64,000 nucleotides of DNA from contig NZ_LMCT01000010.1 in the NCBI RefSeq assembly GCF_001424875.1, positions 13,206 through 77,205 of the forward strand, read 5' to 3'. Every line of letters begins with the position of its first letter. Position 1 is the stretch's first letter. Source of the DNA: Kitasatospora sp. Root107 (lineage in GTDB: Bacteria > Actinomycetota > Actinomycetes > Streptomycetales > Streptomycetaceae). The notes beneath the pieces are model-generated. The model had not been told where the DNA came from. It worked only from the letters and a program-made list of their open reading frames with translations, and ran no database searches. The translations under genes were made by a program, and so were the position numbers. This document shows, one piece after another, positions 24,978 to 34,113 of the stretch.

Positions 24978-26287
24978 TGGCCCATCTGGTCCTCCTGCTG
25001 GGCGCCGGGGGCATCTCGCCGGACGCCGCCCTGACGGCGGCCGCCGCGGTGACCTCCGAGGTCAGCGTCGCCTGGTTCGAGGGCGCCACCCCGGCCGCCG
25101 CGGTCGAGCAGCTGCGGGCCCAGTGGAGCGGCTCCTTCGACGGCGAGTGGCTGGCCACCGCTGACCACCTGCGCATCCCCGACCTGCTGGTGGACCTCCA
25201 CACCCGTCGGCCCGTGCACGGCGTGGTCACCTTCAGCGAGGCGCTGATCGTGGTCCAGGCCGAGGCCCAGCAGCGCCTCGGCCTGCCCGGCAACCCGCCG
25301 CAGACGGTCCGCATCGCCCAGTCGAAGCTCGCGCAGCGCCGTCGCCTGCACGAGGCGGGCGTCGAGAAGATCCGCTTCCACGCGATCGCCGGCGAGGCGG
25401 ACGTGCCGGCGGCGATCGCCGAGGTGGGCTTCCCCGCCGTGCTGAAGCCGGTGCACGGCGCCGCCAGCTTCCTGGTGAGCAAGGTGCGCGACGAGGGCGA
25501 GCTGCGCGGACGGCTGCGCGAGGCCGTGGTGGCCTACCGCCAGTCCCCGCTCTTCGACCCGGAGCCGCTCTTCGTCCTGGAGCAGCTGCTGGTGGGCGAC
25601 CGCTGGTACGAGGAGGACGGGTTCGGCGACTACATCAGTGTCGAGTCGCTGGTCGAGGACGGCCGCGTCACACACGTGGGCATCACCGACAAGCTCCCGC
25701 AGCACGGCTTCGTGGAGACCGGCCACGTGGTCCCCACCTCGCTGCCCGCCGACCGGCAGCGTCAGGTGCTCGACCACGCCACCCGGGTCGTCGAGGCCAT
25801 GGGCATCCGCTGGGGCGCCACCCACCTGGAGCTCAAGCTCACCCCGGACGGCCCGGCCTGCATCGAGCTCAACGCCCGGCTGGGCGGCCCGATGGGCCAC
25901 CTGCTCCGGGCCTGCAGCGGGACCGACATCGAGGCCGACATCATGCGCCTGGCACTCGGCCGCCCCACCGAGGGCGACTACCGCAGCGTCAGGTTCGCGC
26001 TGCACCGCACGGTGCCGCCGCCCGCGCAGGCCGCGACACTGGTCCGCCAGACCGCCCGCGAGGAGCTGCTCGCACGCTTCCCGGAGCTGGTCTTCTGCAA
26101 GACCCGCTTCGCCCCCGGCGCCGAGCTGCACCCGGACCGCCCGTACAGCGTCCTGACGTTCCTGGTGACCGGTGACGACGTGCAGTCCTGCCTGGCCACG
26201 GCGGAGCGGGTGACGGACGCGTTCCGGGCCGAGTTCGTCTCACCTGTCGACGGCAGTCCCGTCTCCTTCTCGACCGCCCCCCACTGA
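24977..26287 (+). CDS. ATP-grasp amino acid/peptide ligase
   Basis: ATG at 24977 overlaps the upstream stop by one base. In 436 residues the N-terminal segment precedes an ATP-grasp fold: AVLKPVHGAASFLVSKV for ATP binding, EQLLVGDRWYEEDG, and CIELNARLGGPMGHLL with Glu/Asn metal ligands. It resembles L-amino acid ligases such as BacD and carnosine synthase-like proteins. It is the best candidate to form an amide between a phosphonate carboxylate and an amino acid. It is the second ATP-grasp enzyme of the cluster. Confidence 0.85.
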   Translation: MAHLVLLLGAGGISPDAALTAAAAVTSEVSVAWFEGATPAAAVEQLRAQWSGSFDGEWLATADHLRIPDLLVDLHTRRPVHGVVTFSEALIVVQAEAQQRLGLPGNPPQTVRIAQSKLAQRRRLHEAGVEKIRFHAIAGEADVPAAIAEVGFPAVLKPVHGAASFLVSKVRDEGELRGRLREAVVAYRQSPLFDPEPLFVLEQLLVGDRWYEEDGFGDYISVESLVEDGRVTHVGITDKLPQHGFVETGHVVPTSLPADRQRQVLDHATRVVEAMGIRWGATHLELKLTPDGPACIELNARLGGPMGHLLRACSGTDIEADIMRLALGRPTEGDYRSVRFALHRTVPPPAQAATLVRQTAREELLARFPELVFCKTRFAPGAELHPDRPYSVLTFLVTGDDVQSCLATAERVTDAFRAEFVSPVDGSPVSFSTAPH

Positions 26288-26310
26288 CACCTGTCCGACG
26301 AAAGGTCAAC

Positions 26311-26835
26311 ATGCACACCACCACCGCGGGTTCGACGACCGCCCGCGATCTGCTGCACAGCCTGGTGGACCATGGCTACACCCTTGCGACCGGAGTCCCC
26401 TGCAGCCTGCTGACGGGTGCGTTCCGGCTGCTGGAGGAGCCGGGCGACGACGCCCGGCTGGCCGGTCTGCGCTACGTCCCCGCACCGCGCGAGGACAGCG
26501 CCATCGGCATCGCCTCCGGGGCGGTCGTGGCCGGCGAGCGGGCCGTGGTCCTGATGCAGAACTCCGGGCTCGGCTACAGCCTGAACGTCATCACCTCCCT
26601 CAACCTCATCTACGACGTGCCGGTGCTGCTGATCGTCAGCTGGCGCGGCCACGACGGCAACGACGCCGTCGAGCACGACGTGATCGGCGCCGAACTCCTG
26701 AACCTGCTCGACCTGTTCCGGCTGCCCCACACCGTCCTGGACCCCACGGACCCGGCCGGTTCCGTCTCCACCGCGATCGACCAGATGGACAAGGAGCAGC
26801 GCTGCAGCGTGCTCATCGTCCGGGAAGGCATCTGA
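26311..26835 (+). CDS. Phosphonopyruvate decarboxylase, alpha (PYR-domain) subunit
   Basis: ATG at 26311 follows GAAAGG. The 174 residues form the N-terminal thiamin-diphosphate PYR domain: YTLATGVPCSLL, then APREDSAIGIASGAVVAG with the glutamate that activates the cofactor, and MQNSGLGYSLNVITSLN. This resembles phosphonopyruvate and sulfopyruvate decarboxylases. Its neighbours PEP mutase and aldehyde dehydrogenase settle the substrate as phosphonopyruvate. It works with the subunit at 26835; the two genes share one base. Confidence 0.9.
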   Translation: MHTTTAGSTTARDLLHSLVDHGYTLATGVPCSLLTGAFRLLEEPGDDARLAGLRYVPAPREDSAIGIASGAVVAGERAVVLMQNSGLGYSLNVITSLNLIYDVPVLLIVSWRGHDGNDAVEHDVIGAELLNLLDLFRLPHTVLDPTDPAGSVSTAIDQMDKEQRCSVLIVREGI

Positions 26836-27416
26836 TGCCCGCACCGCTGCTCACCACCCCCTCGCTCAGCCTCTCCGAGGTCGTACGGGAGATGCTCGCC
26901 CGCCACCCGGACGCCCTGACCGTCTCCACCTGCGGGTTCACCAGCCGCGAGCTGTTCAACGCGGCGGATCGGCCGGAGAACTTCTACCTGGTCGGCTCGA
27001 TGGGCATGTCGGCACCGGTCGCGCTCGGCCTGGCCCTTGCCCGGCCCGACCGCACCGTGATCGCTCTGGACGGCGACGGCTCGCTGCTGATGAACCTCAG
27101 CGTGCTGCCGCTGGTGGCCGCCTCCGGCACGAAGCTGCTGCACGTGGTCGTCGACAACGGCATGCACGAGAGCACGGGTGGTCAGGCCACCGTGCAGCGC
27201 TCCGACTTCGTGGCGCTGGCCCTGGCGGCGGGCTACCGCAGTGCCGTCCGCGTCGAGACCTCCGCCGAGCTGAGCGCGGCCGACCTGACCGCCGCGCCGG
27301 CCCTGCTGCACGCGATCACCGGACCGCGCGCCGACGGCCCCGGCCGGCGCGTGACGCACACCCCGCAGGAGATCGTCGCGCGCGTCCGAGCGGCGGCCAA
27401 CCGCCCGACGCTCTGA
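26835..27416 (+). CDS. Phosphonopyruvate decarboxylase, beta (TPP-binding) subunit
   Basis: ATG at 26835 gives 193 residues carrying the TPP/Mg motif GDGSLLMNLSVLP and SMGMSAPVALGLALA. With the alpha subunit it makes one complete decarboxylase that converts phosphonopyruvate to phosphonoacetaldehyde and CO2, the irreversible step that pulls the unfavourable PEP mutase reaction. In many phosphonate clusters this is a single chain; here it is split. Confidence 0.9.
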   Translation: MPAPLLTTPSLSLSEVVREMLARHPDALTVSTCGFTSRELFNAADRPENFYLVGSMGMSAPVALGLALARPDRTVIALDGDGSLLMNLSVLPLVAASGTKLLHVVVDNGMHESTGGQATVQRSDFVALALAAGYRSAVRVETSAELSAADLTAAPALLHAITGPRADGPGRRVTHTPQEIVARVRAAANRPTL

Positions 27417-27478
27417 CGCTCCGCCAACTTCCTCCGCCCCCACCGAACTTCCCAACTTCCTCCTGAAGGAGAATCACC

Positions 27479-28372
27479 GTGTCGAAGACCCGTGCACTGC
27501 GCGACGCACTCAACGGCTCCGCGATCACCCGCTTCATGGGCGCGCACAGTGCGCTGAGCGCCAAGCTTGGCGAGGAGGCGGGCTTCGAGGCGATCTGGGC
27601 CAGCGGTCTGGAGATCTCCGCCGCCCGCGCGCTGCCGGACGCGAACATCCTCTCCATGGCCGAGTGTCTGGAGGCCGCCGACGAGATCGCCGGCGCCGTG
27701 GACATCCCGGTGCTGGCCGACTGCGACTCCGGCTTCGGCGGCGTCGGCAACGTGGTCCACATGGTCCGCTCCTACGAGTCCCGTGGCCTGGCCGGCGTCT
27801 GCATCGAGGACAAGCAGTTCCCCAAGATGAACAGCTTCGTCGAGGGCAACCAGGACCTTGCCCCCATCGGTGACTTCGCCGCGAAGATCACCGCCGCGAA
27901 GGAGGCCCGCCGCGACAAGGACTTCGTCGTCGTCGCCCGAATCGAGGCCCTCATCGCCGGCGCCGGGCTCGAGGAGGCGCTGCGCCGCGCGGTGGTCTAC
28001 GAGGCCGCCGGCGCCGACGCGCTGCTGATCCACTCCAAGCGCGCCACCCCCGAGGAGGTCTTCGCCTTCCGCGAGGCGTACCAGGGCGTGCTGCCCGTCG
28101 TCGTCGTGCCCACCACCTACCCCCAGGTGACCGCCACCGAGCTGACCGAGCACGGCTTCGGTGGGGTGATCTACGCCAACCAGGGGCTGCGCGCCTCGAT
28201 CACCGCGATGCGCGACGTCCTCGCCCAGATCGGTGGCTCCGGTTCGACCTCTGCGGTGGAGGGCTCCATCGCCTCCCTCAAGGACATCTTCGCCCTGCAG
28301 AAAGTGGACGAGCTGCTCGCCCGCCAGAACCGTCACGACGAGCTGACCGCCACGTACTCCGCCCTCGGCTGA
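27479..28372 (+). CDS. pepM: Phosphoenolpyruvate phosphonomutase
   Basis: GTG at 27479 follows GAAGGAG. The 297-residue protein has the isocitrate-lyase/PEP-mutase fold with WASGLEISAA near residue 40 and the diagnostic E110-D-K112-x5-N118-S119 signature that separates true PEP mutases from lyases. It rearranges PEP to phosphonopyruvate, forming the C-P bond, the committed step of nearly all phosphonate natural products. It is followed by the aldehyde dehydrogenase and preceded by the decarboxylase. Confidence 0.97.
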   Translation: MSKTRALRDALNGSAITRFMGAHSALSAKLGEEAGFEAIWASGLEISAARALPDANILSMAECLEAADEIAGAVDIPVLADCDSGFGGVGNVVHMVRSYESRGLAGVCIEDKQFPKMNSFVEGNQDLAPIGDFAAKITAAKEARRDKDFVVVARIEALIAGAGLEEALRRAVVYEAAGADALLIHSKRATPEEVFAFREAYQGVLPVVVVPTTYPQVTATELTEHGFGGVIYANQGLRASITAMRDVLAQIGGSGSTSAVEGSIASLKDIFALQKVDELLARQNRHDELTATYSALG

Positions 28373-28397
28373 TCCCGACCGACCGAGAGAAAGGATC

Positions 28398-29876
28398 ATG
28401 ATGGAGCCTCGCCGAACCGCCGGCAGCCGTGTCGTCGCGGACGTTCGCAATTTCATCGCGGACCAGTGGTGTGACGCCGAGTCGGCCCGCACCCAGGAGA
28501 ACCGCAACCCCGGCGACCTCGCGGAACTCGTCAGCCGAAGCCCCGATTCCGGCCCCGCTGACGTGCTGGCAGCGGTCGCATCCGCGGAAAGCTCGCTGGC
28601 GGCCTGGCGATCGCTCGGTCCGATCCGGCGTGGAGAGATCGTGCTGCGCGCCGCCCGCCTCCTCGCCGAACGCCGCGAGGAGTTCGCCGAGGCGATCACC
28701 CGCGAGCAGGGCAAGCTGCTGCGGGAGGCGCGCGGCGAGGTCGACCGCACCGTCTCGCTCCTGGAGTACACGGCGGGCGAGGGCCGGCGCCTCGGCGGCA
28801 CCACCCTGCCCGCCGACGACCCACGCACCCTGGCGCTGACGCGGCGCGAGCCCATCGGCGTCGTCGGGCTGGTCACGCCGTGGAACTTCCCGCTCGCGAT
28901 CCCCGCGTGGAAGGTCGCGCCCGCCCTGCTCTCCGGCTGCACCGCTGTCCTCAAGCCCTCCCCGCTCACCCCGCTCACCGCCTCGCTGCTGGTGGAGTGT
29001 TTCGTGGCGGCCGGCGCCGTGGGCGGCGTGCTGAACCTGGTGCACGGCGGGCGCGAGGTGGGCGAGACCCTGGTCAAGGCCCCTGCCGTGGCCGGGATCT
29101 CGTTCACCGGCTCGGTCGAGGTGGGCCGGGCCATCCACACCGCGGGTGCGCCGCGCTTCCTGCGCACCCAGCTGGAGATGGGCGGCAAGAACGCCGCTCT
29201 GGTGCTCGCCGACGCCGATCTCGACCTGGCGGCCGACGCGATCGTGGCAGGCGCTTTCGGACAGGCGGGGCAGCGCTGCTCCGCGACCAGCCGCGTCGTC
29301 GTGGACCGCGCGGTCCACGACGAGCTGGTACACCGCCTCGCCGAGCGCGCGGCCGCGCTGCAGGTGGGCAGCGGCCTGGACGACGGCTCGCAGGTCGGGC
29401 CGGTGGTCAGCGAGGGCCGGCTGCAGGCCTGCCTCGACGGCACCCGGCACGCGCTCGCGGAGGGCGCGGTCGCAGTGACTGGCGGCGAGCGCCGCACGGA
29501 GGGTGTTCCGGACGGCTGGTTCATGTCTCCGACGGTGCTGGACCGCGTCCGCCCTGAAAGCTACATCGCCCAGGAGGAGATCTTCGGCCCGGTCCTCTCG
29601 GTGATCGAGTGCGATGGTTTCGACGACGGCCTGCGCATCGTCAACTCCGTGCGCTACGGCATGGCGGCGGCCGTCTTCACCGCCGACGCCTCGCTCGCCT
29701 TCGAGGCCCTGGAGCGGGTCGACGCGGGCATGCTCCATGTCAACCGTCCGGGCGTGGGTGCCTACCCGCACATGCCCCACATCGGCACGAAGCAGTCCCA
29801 GTACGGCCCGGCCGAATGCTCGCCGCAGGTCTGGGACTTCTACACGGAGTGGCGCACCGCCTGCATCCGCTACTGA
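28398..29876 (+). CDS. Aldehyde dehydrogenase, probable phosphonoacetaldehyde dehydrogenase
   Basis: Tandem ATGs at 28398/28401 follow GAGAAAGGA. The 492-residue NAD(P)-dependent ALDH has TPWNFPLAIPAWK, SFTGSVEVG, E260 in LEMGGKN and catalytic C294 in GQRCSA, followed by QEEIFGPVLSV. In this operon the likely reaction is oxidation of phosphonoacetaldehyde to phosphonoacetate. It is the last gene of the cluster and is followed by two hairpins. Confidence 0.88.
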   Translation: MMEPRRTAGSRVVADVRNFIADQWCDAESARTQENRNPGDLAELVSRSPDSGPADVLAAVASAESSLAAWRSLGPIRRGEIVLRAARLLAERREEFAEAITREQGKLLREARGEVDRTVSLLEYTAGEGRRLGGTTLPADDPRTLALTRREPIGVVGLVTPWNFPLAIPAWKVAPALLSGCTAVLKPSPLTPLTASLLVECFVAAGAVGGVLNLVHGGREVGETLVKAPAVAGISFTGSVEVGRAIHTAGAPRFLRTQLEMGGKNAALVLADADLDLAADAIVAGAFGQAGQRCSATSRVVVDRAVHDELVHRLAERAAALQVGSGLDDGSQVGPVVSEGRLQACLDGTRHALAEGAVAVTGGERRTEGVPDGWFMSPTVLDRVRPESYIAQEEIFGPVLSVIECDGFDDGLRIVNSVRYGMAAAVFTADASLAFEALERVDAGMLHVNRPGVGAYPHMPHIGTKQSQYGPAECSPQVWDFYTEWRTACIRY

Positions 29877-29880
29877 GGGC

Positions 29881-29971
29881 CCAGCCCGCCCGCTGCGGCG
29901 AGGGCGGGTTGGCGCACCCCGGCGTACGACCGTGGTGCACGGCGCGCGCCCCGGTGAGAGGGGCGTGCGCC
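29881..29971. terminator. Two consecutive hairpins ending the phosphonate operon
   Basis: Hairpin one: CCAGCCCGCCC (29881-29891) with GGGCGGGTTGG (29902-29912). Hairpin two: GGCGCGCGCCCC (29941-29952) with GGGGCGTGCGCC (29960-29971). They start 5 bases after the dehydrogenase stop and mark the right border of the cluster. The remaining gene-free sequence to 30222 shows no other clear element and probably holds the next promoter. Confidence 0.75.
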
Positions 29972-30222
29972 GGACAGAGTCATGCACCGGGGCGATCACA
30001 CCCAGAAGGAGAGTGCTACCGGAACGGTGAATGCCGGGCAAAGCTGGGTAAATCCCTGACGGACCCGGAGAATTCGTGCTTCTCTGCTGCTGAATCTCCA
30101 GCCGGAATCCTTCCTTCCACGGTCGGCCGCGCCAGGGACCGCACAGCCTCGAACAGCCCCGCCACCGTGCCGGGCCGGATGCTGACGGCGGGCGCGCACG
30201 GAGCTGAAACGCGGAGCCCAGC

Positions 30223-30792
30223 ATGCTCACCACACTGCAGACCTCCTACACGGACACCCGGGCCGGTGACCTGGCCTGGTGCCTGGGCGGCAGTCCGCTG
30301 CCCGCGCTCGCGGTGCGCGACCTGAGACTCGACCGCCTCGGCACCGGCCGGCTCTCCGGCGGGACACTGCAACTGAGACTGCTCGGGGCCTCCCACCAGG
30401 TGATCCTGGCGGCCGGCCCCGGCGAGTGCCTGGAGACGGTGGCCTGCCTGCCCGGCCGCCGCACCCCGCTGCCCGCCCGGGTGGCCGAACAGGTCGGCGG
30501 TTGGGAGTACGAGTTCGCGGCCCGGATCGAGGAGCTGCCGCCGCACGTCTTCGCCGCACGCGCGCAGGAGCTGCTGGCCCTGGTCGAGGGCCATCCGAGT
30601 GCACTGGCCGGGGTGTTCCCCGGCGACCCGAGCGCCTTCACCGCGCTGGTCGCCAACGGCGACGAGCGCCGGGTGAACTGGCGGACCTGGCACGCCTATC
30701 CGCAGGAGGGCCGACTGGTCTGCACCCGGTCCTCACTGACGGTCTTCGGAAGTCCGTCCGAGCCGGACCCGAGTGGTGGTAGCCCATGTTGA
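30223..30792 (+). CDS. DUF2617 family protein
   Basis: ATG at 30223 gives 189 residues. The sequence LTTLQTSYTDTRAGDLAWCL, LRLLGASHQVIL and EYEFAARIEELPP matches what I know of the actinobacterial DUF2617 family, usually found directly upstream of a spermidine-synthase-like gene, as here. Function unknown. It belongs to the conserved core rather than the BGC. Confidence 0.7.
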   Translation: MLTTLQTSYTDTRAGDLAWCLGGSPLPALAVRDLRLDRLGTGRLSGGTLQLRLLGASHQVILAAGPGECLETVACLPGRRTPLPARVAEQVGGWEYEFAARIEELPPHVFAARAQELLALVEGHPSALAGVFPGDPSAFTALVANGDERRVNWRTWHAYPQEGRLVCTRSSLTVFGSPSEPDPSGGSPC

Positions 30793-30871
30793 TGAAACGT
30801 CAATTCAGTGCACGGCCCTGTCCGTCGAATGGGCGCAGCGGTCGGCCCCCCACCTCGCCTAGCGTTTGTTC

Positions 30872-32509
30872 GTGATCAACCATCCGGCGGGCCAGCCCGT
30901 CCAGCCGAGCACCGAGGACCTGGCCGGACTGGCCGGGATCGGTGCCCGCGCGGTCCGGGCCCGGGGCGCCGCCGGTGGCCGCGACCGCCGTCGGCCGGGC
31001 CGGGGCCGGGGCCGGGCCCGGCCGGCCCGGCTGCTGGTACTGCTCGCGGCCTTCGTCTGTGCGGCCTGCGGCCTGGTGTACGAACTCGAGTTGGTGGCGC
31101 TGGGCGGACATCTGATCGGCGACCCGATGACCCAGACCTCGGTCGTGCTGTCCGTGATGGTGTTCGCGATGGGCGTCGGCTCGCTCTCCGCCAAACGGCT
31201 CACCCGCCGCCCCGCCACCTCCTTCGCGCTGGTCGAGTGTGCGCTCGCGCTGACCGGCGGGCTCTCCGTCCTGCTGCTCTACTCCGCCTGGGCCTGGCTG
31301 GACCGGTACGGTGCCACGATGGCCGGGGTGGTCGGCACCACCTTCCTGATCGGGGTGCTGATCGGCGCCGAGATCCCGCTGCTGATGACCCTGATCCAGC
31401 GGATCCGCCGGGAGGACGCGGGCCGGGCCGCCGCCGACCTGTTCGCCGCCGACTACGTCGGCGCGCTGGTCGGCGGGCTGGCCTTCCCGTTTCTGCTGCT
31501 GCCGCTGCTCGGCCAGACCAGCGGGGCGCTGCTGACCGGCGCGGTGAACGCGGTGGCCGGGGCCGCCGTGGTGCTCTGGCTGTTCCGGGACGAGCCCTCG
31601 CCCCGGACCAGACTGCTGCTCTGGGCCGGCTGCGGCCTGGTCCTGGTGGTGCTCGCGGTGGCCGCCGCCTTCACCGGTGTGATCGAACGGGCCGCCCGGA
31701 ACGCGCTGTACGGCGCGCAGGTCCGGCTGGCGATCCAGAGCAGACACCAGGAGATCGTGCTCACCGGGTCCGCCACCGGCTCCGATCCTGAGGCCCGGGT
31801 GCCGCCACAGCGCGCGCCGCTGGAGCTCTACCTGAACGGGCGGCTGACGGTGTGCGGCCCCGACGAGTACCGGGAGCACGAGGCCCTGGTGCACCCCGCG
31901 CTCGGCAGCGGACCGGTCGGCCGGGTGCTGCTGCTCGGTGGCGGGGACGGCATGGCACTGCGCGAGGTGCTCGGGCAGGCCGCTGTCCGGGACGTCACGG
32001 TGGTCGAACTCGATCCGGCGGTACCGGAGTTGGTCCGCCGGGACGCGGCGCTGTCCGCCCTCAGCCGCCGCTCGCTCGAGGACCCCAGGGTCCGGCTGGT
32101 GACCGCCGAGCCGCTGCACTGGCTGCGCAGCGCGGGCTCGTACGACGTGGTGCTCTCCACCCTGCGCGGACTGCCGTACGACTCCCGGGAGTTCTACGGT
32201 CTGGCGGCCAGGGCGCTGGCGCCCGGCGGGCGGCTGGTGGTCCGTACCGACACCGTCTGGTCCACCGAGGCCACCGTCCGGGCGGTCGGGCTGCACACCG
32301 TCCCGTACGCCGCCGCCGACGGCACCCGGAGCTGCCCGGCCGGGCCCCGCAGTCCTGAGACCTTCGTGCTGGCCGCCCGGACCCCGCCGAGGCTGGCGCT
32401 GGCCGCCCCGACCCGCTCGCTCACCACCGAGAGCCTGCTCGGCGCCGCCGGCCGACTCGCCGCGCAGCGCCCCGAGCGGGTGCCGGAGCCGCGCAGCCTG
32501 CTGGACTGA
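30872..32509 (+). CDS. Membrane-anchored spermidine synthase-like protein
   Basis: GTG at 30872 gives 545 residues. The N-terminal part has six to seven membrane segments (about 50-270), and the C-terminal part is a Rossmann spermidine-synthase-like domain with [14 protein letters not shown] and [11 protein letters not shown] binding an S-adenosyl ligand. This is the standard actinobacterial fusion annotated as polyamine aminopropyltransferase. The true substrate is unproven. Confidence 0.85.
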   Translation: MINHPAGQPVQPSTEDLAGLAGIGARAVRARGAAGGRDRRRPGRGRGRARPARLLVLLAAFVCAACGLVYELELVALGGHLIGDPMTQTSVVLSVMVFAMGVGSLSAKRLTRRPATSFALVECALALTGGLSVLLLYSAWAWLDRYGATMAGVVGTTFLIGVLIGAEIPLLMTLIQRIRREDAGRAAADLFAADYVGALVGGLAFPFLLLPLLGQTSGALLTGAVNAVAGAAVVLWLFRDEPSPRTRLLLWAGCGLVLVVLAVAAAFTGVIERAARNALYGAQVRLAIQSRHQEIVLTGSATGSDPEARVPPQRAPLELYLNGRLTVCGPDEYREHEALVHPALGSGPVGRVLLLGGGDGMALREVLGQAAVRDVTVVELDPAVPELVRRDAALSALSRRSLEDPRVRLVTAEPLHWLRSAGSYDVVLSTLRGLPYDSREFYGLAARALAPGGRLVVRTDTVWSTEATVRAVGLHTVPYAAADGTRSCPAGPRSPETFVLAARTPPRLALAAPTRSLTTESLLGAAGRLAAQRPERVPEPRSLLD

Positions 32510-32578
32510 ACGGGCGTGGAGCAGATCGACCTGACCGGATGCTCTCCGTCCGGGGGCCGGGTCGGTAGGCTCGCGGGC

Positions 32579-33457
32579 ATGGAGCATGAGGTTGTCGTCC
32601 AGCTGCCGGCCACCGTCGTCCAGCAGGCGCTGCGGGACCGGGATCTGCTGGTGCGCTGCGTCCCCGGCCTGAGCATCGAGGCCGAGGCCGCCGGTGACGA
32701 GCTGGCCGGGCGGCTGCGGCTGCGGATCGGTGGCTCGACCATCACGTACAAGGGTGTGCTCTCACTGATCGAGGGCCGCGAGGGTGTGCTGACCGCACTG
32801 GCCGAGGGCCAGGAGTCCCGGGGCAGTGGCGAGGTGACCGCGACGGTGCGGATCTCGGTGCAGCCCGGCGCGGACGACGCCGGCAGCGCGCTGCACTTCA
32901 CCGCCGACCTGACCGCCACCGGGCGGCTGGCCGAGTTCGACGCGGTGGCCCTGGGCACGGCGGGCCGCCGCTTGCTGGACCGGTTCGCCAACGACCTGGC
33001 GGCCGAGGTGAGCGGCGCCGAACCGGAGGCCGCCACCGTGCTCTACCTGGAGGACCACGCGGCCGGCTTCTCCACCGAGCTGGACGACGACCTGGCCGAC
33101 CTGATCGCGTTCGGCGACGAGCCGACCGGGCCCGCCGAGCCGGTCGAGCCTGCCGAGCCGACCCGGCAGCCCGTCGAGGACCCGGCCCTGGAGTACCTGA
33201 CCGGCGACAGCGGCAGCGGGCCGGTCCGGCGCAGCATCGTCGGCCGGTCCGCCGAGGAGGTGGACCACGCGCCGCCGCGCGGCCGGTACGCCCCCGCGCT
33301 GCCCGCCCGCAGCGCCCGGGCCAGGGCCGCGACCCGCTGGAGCGGCCCCGAGCAGCTGCCGCAGCACGACCGCACCGCGCTGCCCTGGATGATCGGCGGC
33401 GGAGTCGCGCTGATCGGCGGCGCCGTGGTGCTGGTCCGCGCCCTGCGAAAGCGCTGA
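32579..33457 (+). CDS. SRPBCC/CoxG-like protein with C-terminal membrane anchor
   Basis: ATG at 32579 gives 292 residues. Residues 1 to about 150 form an SRPBCC (CoxG-like) lipid/ligand-binding fold starting MEHEVVVQLPATVV. A Pro/Glu-rich linker (TGPAEPVEPAEPTRQPVE) follows, and residues about 265-287 are a single membrane segment (MIGGGVALIGGAVVLV) with basic tail RKR. It is likely a tail-anchored cytosolic protein. Function unknown. Confidence 0.75.
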   Translation: MEHEVVVQLPATVVQQALRDRDLLVRCVPGLSIEAEAAGDELAGRLRLRIGGSTITYKGVLSLIEGREGVLTALAEGQESRGSGEVTATVRISVQPGADDAGSALHFTADLTATGRLAEFDAVALGTAGRRLLDRFANDLAAEVSGAEPEAATVLYLEDHAAGFSTELDDDLADLIAFGDEPTGPAEPVEPAEPTRQPVEDPALEYLTGDSGSGPVRRSIVGRSAEEVDHAPPRGRYAPALPARSARARAATRWSGPEQLPQHDRTALPWMIGGGVALIGGAVVLVRALRKR

Positions 33458-33484
33458 ACCCCCCTCCCCGTAGACTCAACGCCC

Positions 33485-34021
33485 ATGAGCAACGACCGCG
33501 ACGCCCTGCTGGCGCAGATCAAGGACAAGGCCGTCGTGCACGGCAAGGTCACCCTCTCCTCCGGGCTGGAGGCCGACTACTACGTCGACCTGCGCCGCAT
33601 CACGCTGGACGCCGAGGCGGCGCCGCTGGTCGGCAAGGTCATGCTGGACGCCGCCGCCGAGCTGGAGTTCGACGCGGTCGGCGGGCTGACCCTGGGCGCC
33701 GACCCGGTGGCGGCCGCGATGCTGCACGCCGCCGCCGCGCGCGGCCGGAAGCTGGACGCCTTCGTGGTCCGCAAGGAGGGCAAGGCGCACGGCCTGCAGC
33801 GCCGGATCGAGGGCCCGGACGTGAAGGGCCGCCGGGTGCTGGCGGTCGAGGACACCTCCACCACCGGCGGCTCGGTGCTCACCGCGGTCGAGGCGCTCCG
33901 CGAGGCGGGCGCCGAGGTGGTCGGTGTCGCGGTGATCGTGGAGCGCGGTGCGGCCCCGGCGATCGAGTCGGCCGGCCTGCCGTACATCACCGCCTACACC
34001 CTGGACGACCTCGGTCTCTGA
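33485..34021 (+). CDS. pyrE: Orotate phosphoribosyltransferase
   Basis: ATG at 33485 gives 178 residues. The PRPP-binding motif VLAVEDTSTTGGS (about 118-130) and the N-terminal KVTLSSGLEADYYVDLR identify PyrE, which converts orotate and PRPP to OMP in pyrimidine synthesis. As in Streptomyces, it lies close to fba. A palindromic terminator containing parS follows. Confidence 0.96.
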   Translation: MSNDRDALLAQIKDKAVVHGKVTLSSGLEADYYVDLRRITLDAEAAPLVGKVMLDAAAELEFDAVGGLTLGADPVAAAMLHAAAARGRKLDAFVVRKEGKAHGLQRRIEGPDVKGRRVLAVEDTSTTGGSVLTAVEALREAGAEVVGVAVIVERGAAPAIESAGLPYITAYTLDDLGL

Positions 34022-34040
34022 CGGTCCGACAGCACGGACG

Positions 34041-34066
34041 CCCGGTGTTTCACGTGAAACACCGGG
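34041..34066. terminator. Perfect 26-base palindrome after pyrE
   Basis: The sequence is self-complementary over 26 bases, with outer CCCGG/CCGGG arms around the parS core, 20 bases after the pyrE stop. It can fold as a hairpin and may end pyrE transcription as well as bind ParB. Confidence 0.55.
34046..34061. other. parS centromere-like site (ParB binding)
   Basis: TGTTTCACGTGAAACA is an exact match to the parS consensus. ParB binds it and spreads to organise the origin region for segregation. In Streptomyces these sites are concentrated around oriC, so the window probably lies in the chromosome core. Confidence 0.95.
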
Positions 34067-34113
34067 CATCGTCATAGCGTGAGAAATCGGACATTTCATG
34101 GCAGGGTCGCCCC

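Noticed and set aside
7345..29876. Sulfonate rather than phosphonate pathway, because of the ComDE-like split decarboxylase
   Set aside because: The PEP mutase EDK-x5-NS signature next to it fixes phosphonopyruvate as substrate; no sulfolactate or cysteate genes are present.
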